Shown here: piece after piece, positions 10,230 through 19,299 of the stretch
Layout: each line of letters opens with the position of its first letter
Position numbering within the stretch: position 1 is the stretch's first letter
Assembly: GCA_050084985.1 (NCBI GenBank)
Contig: JBITNC010000001.1
Coordinates: 29,574,001 to 29,638,000 of the forward strand
Direction: 5' to 3'
DNA: 64,000 bases
From: Nageia nagi
Lineage: Eukaryota > Pinophyta
Made by a program: the position numbers and the translations under genes
Notes under the pieces: generated by a model
The model's database searches: none
Told to the model about the DNA's origin: nothing
What the model saw: the letters and a program-made list of their open reading frames with translations, nothing else

Positions 10230-11125
10230 AGGCTCTTCCATAAATAATACCCATAAAACTAGAATTGGGTGTGTGAATGTGTTTATTTAGTGCTTATAAA
10301 TCAAATGTTATGGTTTTGAATGCCTTGATATATTTGCATACAAAATGCGGAATAAACCCTTACATCATGTGTGAATCTTATTGCATTATTCATAGGATTA
10401 GTCATTATACATGCATTATTAACCTTCTTGGTTATGCAGGCTATCATTAGGGAGATTTAAACTTCACTTCCAAAATACCCATAAAACATGAATTAGATAT
10501 GTAGATGTGTACTTGTTGCTTCTAAATCAAACATTGTGATTTTTAATGCCTTGATATACATATATGCAAAATGTGGAATAAAACCTTACAATATGAACAA
10601 CTTTTATTGCATTAATCCTATAATGAATCATTATACATGCATTGTTGACCTTCTTGGCCATGTAGTCTATCATGAGGGATATTTAAAATTCACTAGAAAA
10701 ATACCCATAAAACCTAAATTAGGTGTGTGGATGTGTTTTCTTGGTGCTTCTAAATCAAATATTATGGTTTTGAATGCCCTAATATATATGTATACAAAAT
10801 GTGAAATAAAACCTTGTAACATGAGTGACTCTTATTGCATTATTTTTGGTATGAATAATTATATATGCATTGTTGACCTTATTGGTCATGTAGGCTATTA
10901 TGATGAAGCTTTGAACTTCATTTCTGAAATACCAATAAGACCTGAATTAGTTCTGTGGATCTATCTACTTGGTGCTTCTAAATTAAATGTTATGGTTTTG
11001 AATGAACTTGATAGATATGTATGGAAAATGTAGAATGAACCATTACATCATGAGAAAATCTTATTGCATTATTCCTAATATGAATTATTATCCATGTATT
11101 ATTCACCTTCTTGGTTATACATGCT
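10230..11125 (+). pseudogene. PPR-derived 227-bp tandem array
   Basis: A PPR coding segment is repeated in tandem. The phrase ggttttgaatgcc starts at 10312, 10538, 10766 and 10994, a spacing of 226-228 bp. Each unit encodes in order VLNALIYMYAKC, a YCI..MNHY piece, CIVDLLGHVGY, an EALNFISKIPIKPEL-like piece, then VWICLLGASK. Two units stay open together in the frame 10536-11033 (165 codons). Because 227 is not a multiple of 3, frames change between units unless compensated. The unit equals roughly two PPR motifs from a PLS-class protein C-terminal region. It is a relic, not a working gene. Confidence 0.82.
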
Positions 11126-11137
11126 ATCATGAGGGAG

Positions 11138-11560
11138 CACTAGACCAAAAATGGGCTTTGAAGTTGGAAAATTTAAGGTAGTTTTTTAGCCACCTCAATT
11201 TAAGGTTTTAGTGGTGGTTTTCATGGGGTAGTTAAAAAATACCCCCAAAAAACATAATGAGGTTTCTTAAAACCACCCTTAATGCAAAAAAAAGTGCATG
11301 TGGGGAACCTAAGGAGGCACTTAGAATATTTTTTTCATTTCAATTTTTTCAACATTGTCAATTGAGGGGTTAGAGAACAACAAGGGCTATTTTGTATGGG
11401 GGATATGAGAGGAGACATGGTGAGACAAGGGGAGATAGAGTGCAAGCCAAGCATGTTTTCTTTCAATATGTAACCTTGTATTTTTTCTAGTTCATGATCT
11501 TGTATTCTTTTGCATTCTAATATATATATATATATATATATAGAGCATTTTTTACATTTT
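11138..11560. other. Possible CACTA-type terminus and unclassified DNA
   Basis: cactagaccaaaaatgggc at 11138 looks like the outer end of a CACTA element (CACTA followed by A-rich sequence). It is followed by DNA with short repeats of ggtagttttt and gtggttttca that could be subterminal. It interrupts the PPR-derived DNA, which resumes around 11560 on the other strand. A matching inverted end (ending tagtg) was not found. A short TA microsatellite lies at 11519-11542. Confidence 0.35.
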
Positions 11561-13043
11561 TTTTAGAAATCTTATTTTTGGTATATCTTGTAATCAATGT
11601 AAACCATGAAACTATGTTTGTGTAATGTATCTCATCAAAAAATCTTGGGTCTTATGTATTCTTCCACATTTTTCACATGTATCTATGGTTTTATTTTAGA
11701 AAACTCATTTTATATGTATCCTATAATCATTGCAAACTATGAAACTATGTTGAATCATACATATTGGTCAAATAATTCTCGAGTCTTTATGTATTTTTTA
11801 CATTTTTTATATATGTCTATAAAGTTATTCACAATCACAACATTTGATTTATGAGCACCAATCGGACTCCCCCTTTGCATGCCTTGAAGGTATGAGGTTA
11901 AAGAGAAATAATTCTCCTTATTGTAATATGGAGTTATGTTCTCTTATATAATTGATGAATAACATTACCTCCCCTTCATGAAAGAATCCTATAAGAAATA
12001 ATCCACATACCCAATTTAGGGTTTATGGGTATTTTGACATTGAATCTCAAAACTTCCTCAAGATAGCTTTCATGAACCATAACATTCAATTTATAAGCAC
12101 CACATACACATATCCACACACCCAATTTAAGGTTTATGGGTATTTTTATTGTGAGCTTCATAAATCTCTCTCAATATAGCCTTTACAAACTATAATATTT
12201 GATTTACAAGCACAAAGTACATGCATACACACACCTAATATAGGGTTTATGGGTATTTTGGCAATGAGTCAAAGCTCAATAATGCACCTATAATAATTCA
12301 TCCCATGAATAATAGAATAAGAATCACTCATTCTATTAAAGTATTTACAACCCTAATTCTACTATACCTACATTGTTTCATGCAAGTATAACACATATAT
12401 AGGTTATGTTATCAGGGTTGGTTCCCAAGTTCTTTAATATATCAAAGTGCTTAAGGGAATCCTTGTTGTATCCATGAATTACATATCCTCCAATCATGGC
12501 ATTCAATGAAACTATGTCTACATCATGCATCTTATCAAAAAATTATCAGGTCTTATATATTCTTTCATATTTTATATACATGCCTATCAAGGCATTCAAA
12601 ACCACAACATTTGATGTAAAATGATTTTCAACTACTCATTGATGAATTTCCATACCTTATTCTAGAGCTCCCATGGTGGCACATGCTAGAAGAATGATAG
12701 AAAAGGTTATAAAGTTCCTCTTTATATTTGATAATTGCATCTACTTAAAATTCTCTAGATCATTTTTAGAAAACCATTTTTTGCATATCCTATGATCATT
12801 GCATTCCATGAAACTATGTTTGCATCATGCATCTTGATAAACAATTCTCAAGCCTTGTGTATTCTTCCATATTTTCATACATGTATATAAGGGCATTCAA
12901 AATCACAATAATAAATGAAAAAACATTTTCAAATACTCTTTGATGGATGTATATACCTTCTTCAAGAGTCTCTCTTGCTATAGAAACCAATTTCATGCAT
13001 ATCATGTAATCATTGTAGACTATGGAACTTTGTTTGCATCATG
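11560..13043 (-). pseudogene. Inverted arm of PPR-derived fragments
   Basis: On the minus strand the PPR phrase ELF.KMHDANIVSWNAMIIGYAKN can be read near 12770-12840, with one stop in it. Related copies lie at 11580-11840, 12480-12600 and 12960-13043. IPIN.KLGVWI pieces repeat at 11975-12290. The orientation is opposite to the arm at 8459-11125, so the PPR relic forms a large imperfect inverted arrangement. No continuous frame remains. The arm stops at 13043, where the gypsy element inserted, and resumes at 29914. Confidence 0.75.
11975..12290. repeat. ~111-bp tandem array within the PPR relic
   Basis: ccaatttagggtttatggg and variants start at about 12011, 12122 and 12234, giving three units of 111-112 bp. 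They code on the minus strand for the IPI(N)PKLG(V/M)WI phrase also present in the 227-bp array, so both arrays derive from the same PPR segment. Confidence 0.72.
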
Positions 13044-13044
13044 T

Positions 13045-13121
13045 TGTTATAACTAAAATAATAATAATAATAATAATAATTAGGGTTATTTACAAAATAT
13101 TAGTTTAACCAATTTACCATG
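13045..13121 (-). repeat. Tat-like gypsy 3' LTR, distal fragment
   Basis: It includes an AAT microsatellite and the phrase ttagggttatttacaaaatatt, matched at 29200-29250. The copia-2 TSD ccatg forms its last five bases. The rest of this LTR is at 21293-21938. Confidence 0.85.
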
Positions 13122-13576
13122 TGAAGAATTTGAAGACCTTAAAACAACCTAAGACATCAAAATTAAGTGAAATTCATGCTTACTATTTTAAGTGTTTCTT
13201 CTCTATCTACAAATTAGTCCATTGTAGATAAGTTAGTCTAGCTCGTGATTGGCCCATCGGTTAGTCTCAACCAATCATATGGTCAGCTAGTAATGTTTCC
13301 AATGTGTGTCATTTTTTGGTGTTTTGGCATTTCATTTCATCTTCTTTCCTTTGTTCCAACTTGTAAGCTGAAGGGTAAAGGTCACCTATGACCTCTAATG
13401 TGTAATGTGATGTAATTGCAAAGAGTGTGTTGGTGTATGTGTGTGAAATCTATTCTCAATACAAATTTGGGTGTTATTTAAATTCTAATTTTCCATTGTT
13501 GAGTGTATTTCATAATTTGAGTTGCAGAGTTGAATTGTTGAGGAATTCACTTATTTGAAATTGTTAAATAACTTCA
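13122..13576 (+). repeat. 5' LTR of copia-2
   Basis: It begins tgaagaatttgaagacc and ends gttaaataacttca, and is colinear with 20833-21287. Divergence is clear, especially at 13200-13290. Confidence 0.92.
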
Positions 13577-13578
13577 TT

Positions 13579-13590
13579 TGGTATCATAGT
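13579..13590 (+). promoter_or_regulatory. Primer-binding site of copia-2
   Basis: tggtatcatagt lies 2 bases after the LTR. It is a slightly degraded initiator-Met-type PBS. Confidence 0.75.
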
Positions 13591-13618
13591 AGAGTTGGAT
13601 CAAAAAGAGAATAGAATA

Positions 13619-14177
13619 CATGAAAAGGAACTCAAATTCAATCACCATTCCAAGATTGAATGGAAGTGACTATGAGTATTGGAGTGTTTAAATGAAGACT
13701 CTCTTGAAGGGAATAGGCTATTGGGATATTGTAGAAGCTAGTTATGATGATCCTATAGATAGGAGTGCCTTGAGTGTAGAGGAAAAGAAAGAAGAAAGGG
13801 AGAATGAGGAAAAAAATCCATGGCTCTATCCTTCATACAAGTAGCTTTGGACAAGAGCATCTTCTCCAAAATCTTAGTTTGTGTCTCAACCTAGGAAGCA
13901 TGAGTAGTATTAAGAGAAGGCTACCAAGGGAGCCTCAAAGTGAAAGAAGTAAAACTCCAAACACTGAGAAGGGATTTTGAGAACATGAAGCAAGAAGAGA
14001 AGGAGATTGCTAAAGATTATTATGTGAGAGTGAAATCCATAAGGAATAAAATGGACACTCTTGGAGAGAAGATAGAGAAGGAGGTTGTCATCAAGAAGGT
14101 TTTGAGAACCTTGACAAAAAAATTTCATCATGTTGCACTAATTCTTGAAGAAACTAAAGACCTATCTACCATGTAAA
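13619..14177 (+). pseudogene. copia-2 gag, first part
   Basis: The frame from the ATG at 13619 gives MKRNSNSITIPRLNGSDYEYW, the same gag type as copia-1, with a TAA where a Met/Arg-region codon is expected soon after. A second open piece (13940-14176) continues gag: VKLQTLRRDFENM, VRVKSIRNKM, VIKKVLRTL, LEETKDLSTM. The nested element enters right after this. Across the insertion gag resumes with IDNLISSLTSHEER, proving continuity. Confidence 0.85.
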
Positions 14178-14492
14178 TGTTGGAAGTATTTCTAACATTA
14201 TTCCTAAATCCTAAGTCATTAGGATTAATTAATTAGGATTAAAGTATTTCTTAAAGTATTAATATTAGCTTGTGAGGAATATTTGGTCTATGTTGACCAT
14301 ATTTCATACTTAGCCTATTTGTTAGGTTAGGCATCATTTTTATCTTTTAGTTCATGTAGGTGTACTAATTGTGTTATTTGTTATGGGTTGAGAATATTAT
14401 CCTCAACTTCTTATCTTGTCTTGTAATGGCTTTCTTAAGCCTATATATGTAACTAATTTTGATGAATAAAAAAGAACATTTTGGTTCTCTCA
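14178..14492 (+). repeat. 5' LTR of the nonautonomous element
   Basis: It begins tgttggaagtatttctaac and ends ttttggttctctca. A TATA-like ctatatatgta sits at 14441-14451. The same segment recurs at 16859-17173 with about 8 substitutions and no length change. Confidence 0.95.
14441..14451 (+). promoter_or_regulatory. TATA-like box of the nonautonomous element LTR
   Basis: ctatatatgta lies about 45 bp before the LTR end, the same relative position as in copia-1. It is conserved in the 3' LTR. Confidence 0.55.
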
Positions 14493-14494
14493 AT

Positions 14495-14506
14495 TGGTAT
14501 TAGAGC
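14495..14506 (+). promoter_or_regulatory. Primer-binding site of the nonautonomous element
   Basis: tggtattagagc, identical to the copia-1 PBS, starts 2 bases after the LTR. Confidence 0.87.
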
Positions 14507-14588
14507 TGAGTTGATTATTGGGTTAGAGTGGGTGAAGTCTTGAAAGAACTTATCAAGCTCTTCAAGGATTGTCATCAGAAAATTGTGT

Positions 14589-14971
14589 TGTGCAGGCTAG
14601 GAAAAATAAGTCAACTTGAAATGTGTATATCTTTTGATATACTGCTTTTTTTTCACATGAAATTTGGACTTAATATAGAAATGGATGTGTAAAACATCAT
14701 GTAAAAATTTTAGTCCATTTAAATAAGTTTAAAGCATCCATTTTATGAATGTTCCATCGAAGGTCTGTTCAGTAAAAATGTGTGTCGGCCTGGAAAAATT
14801 AGTCAACTTGCAACGTGTATATATTTTGATATATTGCTCATTTTTAGGTTAAATTCGGATTGAAGATAGATATGGGTGTGTGAAACATTTTGTAAAAATG
14901 TCAGTCCATTTGGATAAGTTTAAGCCATCCATTTTATGACTGTTCCATCGAAGGTCTTTTCAGTAAAAATT
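14589..14971. repeat. 192-bp tandem duplication in the element leader
   Basis: Unit 1 (14589-14780) and unit 2 (14781-14971) share ggaaaaat.agtcaacttg, the phrase ttttgatatactg/ttgctc, and catccattttatga.tgttcc. They have diverged moderately. The array is between the PBS and the gag start, where packaging and dimerisation signals usually lie. Such a role here is inference. Confidence 0.85.
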
Positions 14972-14982
14972 ATTTTTCTGAA

Positions 14983-15186
14983 ATGGACAACATGCTTGAA
15001 GATTTGGAGGTACCCAAATTTGATGGAGAAAATTATGCTTGGTGGAGCATAATAATGAAGAACTTGATGAAGGTAAAAGGATTTTGGGATATAGTACAAG
15101 AAGGATATGAAGAACCCCAAATTGGAGCTCTCTTGAAGGAGAGGAGAAAAGAGAAAAGAAGGAAAAGCAATATCAAAATTGCTTAG
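14983..15186 (+). pseudogene. Truncated gag start, one frameshift before the long ORF
   Basis: The ATG at 14983 opens a frame with VPKFDGENYAWW, MKNLMKVKGFWDIVQEGYEEP, the N-terminal gag module also seen in copia-1. The reading then goes off frame around 15130-15150 in an A/G-rich run. In the frame of the next ORF the sequence before its ATG reads EKQYQNCLALMDL without a stop for about 14 codons. The gag module and the 567-codon frame were therefore probably one ORF of about 640 codons. Confidence 0.75.
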
Positions 15187-15191
15187 CTCTC

Positions 15192-16895
15192 ATGGACTTG
15201 AGAAAAGCCATGAAAGAGAATGTTTTTCCCATCATTGCTAATTGTAAATCAGCTACAATAGCTTGGAAAGCATTGAAAGATTCTTATGAGGACACTCATA
15301 GAGATTTTATGAGCAAGGAGGAGCCTTGTTCCTTTGAAGATCCTTTTGGAGAGTCTTATGAAGACTCATGTGAAGAACCTCATAAAGTTATTGTGACTCA
15401 TATAGTTGGAGATATGTATTATGAAGGCATATATAATGAGAATGATGAATTATTTCTTGAAGATGAAGATGAAGAAGAGCCTTGTGAAGAGGCTTGTGAA
15501 ACTCTCATGGAAGGGAGTAAAGTGGATAAAGAATGCTTCATGGAGGAAGCTTATGAAGAATGCCTAATGGAGAGGGCATATTGTAAAAATCATCTCATGA
15601 AGGAGGCATGTCATGAAGAGTGTCTCATGAAGATGGCACCATCTCAAAAATTTATGGATTCAAATTATGGATCACAAATCATTCTCATGGAAGAGAATGT
15701 TGAAGACAAGGAGCATTGTTGGCTCCCTTATGATGAAGACCACTCACATGGAGTGGAGAAAAATGAAGAGTGCTCCATGGAGGAGGCATATGATGTTTTT
15801 CTTAAAGAGGTAATATGGGATAATGATCCAAGAGAGATCATTGATGAAGATGAGATGAAGGCTATTAACTTCATCCTCAATGGAGAAGATCACTTATCAA
15901 GAGTGAAGAATGAAGATGACTATCTCAAGGGGGAGATGGAAGATAATGAGATAGCCATTGATGGACTTCATGGTGAAATGGAGGCATCAAAAGATCTTGA
16001 GAGTTGTATTATAAAGGCAACAATATGCAAAGAGGAACCATGGGAATTCCTTATCATGAATGAAGAAATGATTGCTTTAAAAGCAACATCAAAGGAAAGA
16101 TTAATGTGGATATCTACTCACCAAAACATCATTAGAGGAAATGATTTCTTATTTTTTAGCTTATTTGCTAATGCTACTAATGAATGTTTGATAATCAAAT
16201 GTGTGAAGGATAGGTTGAAGGCTATGGAGAATGGAGGAGAATGTCTTATCAAGGCATTGCTTGAGGATTGCATCATGGAGACAACATTGAAGAGTCTTCC
16301 TTGGGAGAAGACATTTATGAAAAACTTGGGTCATGTGGATCCAAATGATGATTGTAAAATCTTAGTAAGGTGTGATTTTTTGAGTGAAAATTTGTGTGAG
16401 GAGCAACATTTGGTTGCATATGTAATAAGCCAATGTGTGGCTTTCTATTGTTTGAAAGTGTGTGTAGAAGTTTGTGAAAGAGTACTATGGTACAATAGTT
16501 ATTGTGAGATGATGAATACATACTCATGTGGAGTATGGATATGTAATGATGTAAAAGGTGATGATGTAAAAGCATGGTTTGAAGACCATCCAAGAGATGA
16601 AAGAGAGTGGTTGATTAAAATCACATATGGAGAGACTTTTGTTGAAGGGGGAGCTTCTCAACAAAAGGAGGCACTTAATGAAGGAGCAACATCAACAACA
16701 ATGAAGAAGATTCCACACAACAAGTGGAAGGAATGCCCACATCATATTTTTCAAAAATTTGATTTCCTATTGATTAATTGGAGGAAACACAAATTGTTTT
16801 CTTCCAACTATTTGATGTCTAAAGAATGCTTTGAGTTCCTTAGTATCAAGGGGGAGTGTGTTGGAAGTATTTCTAACATTATTCCTAAATTATAA
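15192..16895 (+). CDS. Unrecognised acidic Cys/Glu-rich protein fused to gag remnant
   Basis: An uninterrupted 567-codon frame. Residues 1-35 (MDLRKAMKENVFP, ATIAWKALKDSYED) match the gag stretch that in copia-1 reads [14 protein letters not shown]. From about residue 38 the similarity ends. Residues 40-270 are very acidic, with a DEDEEE run at 91-96 and a repeated motif (E)EC(L/F/S)MEEAY at about 114-121, 122-130, 142-148 and 192-200. Residues 330-460 hold many Cys (CLIIKC, CLKVCVEVC, CGVWIC). The end is basic-mixed. I find no protease, RT, integrase or classical zinc knuckle, no signal peptide and no clear membrane segment. The last 12 codons lie in the 3' LTR. It could be a highly diverged gag, a captured host sequence or an accessory protein; function unknown. 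Confidence 0.72.
   Translation: MDLRKAMKENVFPIIANCKSATIAWKALKDSYEDTHRDFMSKEEPCSFEDPFGESYEDSCEEPHKVIVTHIVGDMYYEGIYNENDELFLEDEDEEEPCEEACETLMEGSKVDKECFMEEAYEECLMERAYCKNHLMKEACHEECLMKMAPSQKFMDSNYGSQIILMEENVEDKEHCWLPYDEDHSHGVEKNEECSMEEAYDVFLKEVIWDNDPREIIDEDEMKAINFILNGEDHLSRVKNEDDYLKGEMEDNEIAIDGLHGEMEASKDLESCIIKATICKEEPWEFLIMNEEMIALKATSKERLMWISTHQNIIRGNDFLFFSLFANATNECLIIKCVKDRLKAMENGGECLIKALLEDCIMETTLKSLPWEKTFMKNLGHVDPNDDCKILVRCDFLSENLCEEQHLVAYVISQCVAFYCLKVCVEVCERVLWYNSYCEMMNTYSCGVWICNDVKGDDVKAWFEDHPRDEREWLIKITYGETFVEGGASQQKEALNEGATSTTMKKIPHNKWKECPHHIFQKFDFLLINWRKHKLFSSNYLMSKECFEFLSIKGECVGSISNIIPKL
16848..16856 (+). promoter_or_regulatory. Polypurine tract of the nonautonomous element
   Basis: aagggggag lies just before the 3' LTR, identical to that of copia-1. 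It is also read as coding sequence in the long ORF (SIKGE). Confidence 0.87.
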
Positions 16896-17173
16896 GTCAT
16901 TAGGATTAATTAATTAGGATTAAAGTATTTCTTAAAGTATTAATATTAGCTTGTGAGGAATATTTGGTCTATGTTGACCATATTCCATACTTAGCCTATT
17001 TGTTAGGTTAGGCATCATTTTTATCTTTTAGTTCATGTGGGTGTACTAATTGTGTTATTTGTTATGGGTTGAGAATATTATCCTCAACTTATTATCTTCT
17101 CTTGTAATGGCTTTCTTAAGCCTATATATGTAACTCATTTTGATGAATAAAAAAGAACATTTTGGTTCTCTCT
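16859..17173 (+). repeat. 3' LTR of the nonautonomous element
   Basis: 315 bp, colinear with 14178-14492. The final base is t instead of a. It is followed by the TSD gtaaa and then by copia-2 gag. Confidence 0.95.
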
Positions 17174-18920
17174 GTAAATTGACAATTTAATTAGCTCTCT
17201 CACTTCACATGAAGAGAGAATATTGAAAAGGAAAAAAGCAAGATAATTAATAATGATGAAAAAGCATTACCCATCAAAGAGAATGAAGGACAAGGTAGAG
17301 GTGCAAGAGGAAGAGATAGATCCAGAAGAGGAGGAAGAAGAGTCTCTTTTGGAAGAGGAAGAGAAAGAGAGCAAAAATAAAAAAATGAATTATCATCATC
17401 ATAAAAAGGGGGAGACATTTTAGAAGAGGAGCTGATAGAGGTAAAGATAAAAGAAATATGCAATGCTATTACTATAATAAATTTGGCCATCTTGAGTATG
17501 AATGCAAAATGAAGCAAGCACATGAAAGTAAAGTAATAAATTATGGAGAAGAAAAGCATGGATATGGTGAAGAGCAATTATTCCTATCAATGATAGATTC
17601 TCAAAAACTTAAAGATGAGACTTGGCTATTGGATAGTGGGTGCTCAAATCACATGACCAGTGAGAAATCCTTATTCTCCTCAATTGATTACTCCTGTAAA
17701 TATAGTGTGAGATTAGGAGATGAGAAGAGATTGGAGATTGTTGGCAAAGGAGAGATGCAAGTTCTGACAAAGAAGGAAATTATGAAGGTAAAGAACATTT
17801 ACTACCCTTTGAATTTGAAATAAAGTTTATTGAGTATTGGAAAAATTGTGGAAAAGAATTATAAGTTGGTGTTTGAAGATAAAATATGTAAGATTTATGA
17901 TAAGAATCATGGCGAGAGGCTTATGACTACTATCCATATGACTGAAAATAAACTCTTTCCTATAAAATTTCTTTGGAAAGATGGAGGCTATATTTTTGTG
18001 GGGATTGAGGAAAAGAGTAAATTTGGAATATGAGGCTTGGGAACTTGAATTTTCAGAGTTTGAAAACTCTTATAGAATTTGTGAAAGGGTTTCCACAAGT
18101 AGAATATAGTAAAAATGTGTGTGAAGGATGTGTACTAGGAAAGTAAGCAAGAGGTAAGTTTTCGAAGGATGAAGCATGGAGAGCCAAAAACCCTTCCTAA
18201 TTGGTACATATTGACATTTTTGGGCCTATAAAAACTCAAATTTTTGGTAAATCTTCTTACTTTATCAATTTCATTGATGATTTCACTAGAATGAGTTGGG
18301 TTTATTTTATCTCAAGCAAAGATGAAGCATTTGATTATTTTAAGGAATTCAAATTATTTATTGTGAGCATAGTGGGAAGTGTTTGAGAAGTGATAGAGGA
18401 GGGGAATATTTTAGCAATGAAGGTTTTTAGTTTTTAAAGGAAAATGAATTAGACACCTTACCTCTCCCTACGTAATACATCAAAATGGTGTAGCAAAAAG
18501 GAAAACTAGGACTCTTGTTGAGATGGCAAGAAGCATGATACAAAGTAAAAAAATTTCAAACATTTATTAGGCTGAAGTAATAAGAAAAATAATATACATT
18601 TTGAATCAGTCTCCTACAATAAGCTTGGAAAACATTACCCCTATAAATCTTGGTTTGAAAGAAAACCAAATCTGGAACACTTAAGAGTGTTTGGGTGTCT
18701 TGCATACGTGCTTATTAATGATAAAAAAAAGGAGGAAGTTGGATGCAAAATCTAAGCCTTGTGTGTTTATAGGATATTGTAAGCATTCAAAATCCTACAA
18801 ATTCTATAATCCTAAGAGCCACAAAATAATTGTGTCAAGATATACAATTTTTGATGAAGGGGAGGGTACAATAATAAAAAATTATAGCAAAGTGTTCTTG
18901 AAGAAGAGAGTTTAGAGGAG
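17174..18920 (+). pseudogene. copia-2 gag end, protease and integrase (broken)
   Basis: Gag continues after the nested element with LTSHEER, then an Arg/Gly-rich stretch. The zinc knuckle reads CYYYNKFGHLEYEC: the second Cys of CCHC is Tyr. Protease follows in an open frame at 17458-17823 with LLDSGCSNHMTS. A TAA at 17821 and a TGA at 18031 break the pre-integrase region. Integrase shows HIDIFGPIKTQ and FINFIDDFTRMSWVYF (18201-18386), then GVAKRKTRT-like pieces and FIGYCKHSKSYKFYNPKSHK (18691-18915) in changed frames. This is the same domain order as copia-1, with many lesions. Confidence 0.85.
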
Positions 18921-19299
18921 AAAGAAACAATAAAAGAGAATCCCAACCATGTTGTGAGAAAGAAAATTGATCAAAATCCATAAAGCGTGAGTGCTCCAAT
19001 CTCACCAAGACCATCTAGCCCACTACACCACTAAAATTTATAAGTACATGAAGTTCACCCAATGCAAGATTGTTGAACCAAGGAAATAAAGGAAAGAGAT
19101 GGTTGAAGGATCATATGGAAAGTAAAATTATAGATGGAAACACCATGAGGAAAATCACAAGAATTCAAACTCAAGAAATGTAAAATTTAGTTGCAATATT
19201 GGAGAGCATCCAAATTTATGGAGATGAAGACAATGGAGAACCCAAAGGTGGAATTATAAACTATGCACTTTGTTCTATTTCAAAATTTTTTTCTATTTC

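Larger units (their letters stand above)
14178..17173 (+). mobile_element. Nonautonomous LTR retrotransposon with gag-fusion ORF
   Basis: A 2,996-bp element with 315-bp LTRs, a perfect TSD gtaaa (14173-14177 and 17174-17178), a PBS and a PPT. The interior (2.37 kb) has a truncated copia gag start and a long open frame. It has no zinc knuckle, protease, integrase, RT or RNase H. LTRs differ at about 8 positions by eye, so insertion is fairly recent. It should need enzymes from a full copia element. Its gag start and LTR ends (tgttgga...ctctca) resemble copia-1, a plausible helper type by inference. Confidence 0.93.

Noticed and set aside
11606-11854. 82-codon plus frame in the PPR relic
   Set aside because: The minus strand carries PPR phrases here; the plus frame is hydrophobic noise.
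13055-13080. AAT microsatellite as an independent feature
   Set aside because: It is part of the gypsy LTR and recurs at 29197-29212 in the other LTR.
17200-17577. 125-codon minus frame that looks like a membrane protein
   Set aside because: It is the antisense of the Arg/Gly/Glu-rich gag and zinc-knuckle region of copia-2; antisense of such DNA always looks hydrophobic and Ser/Leu-rich.
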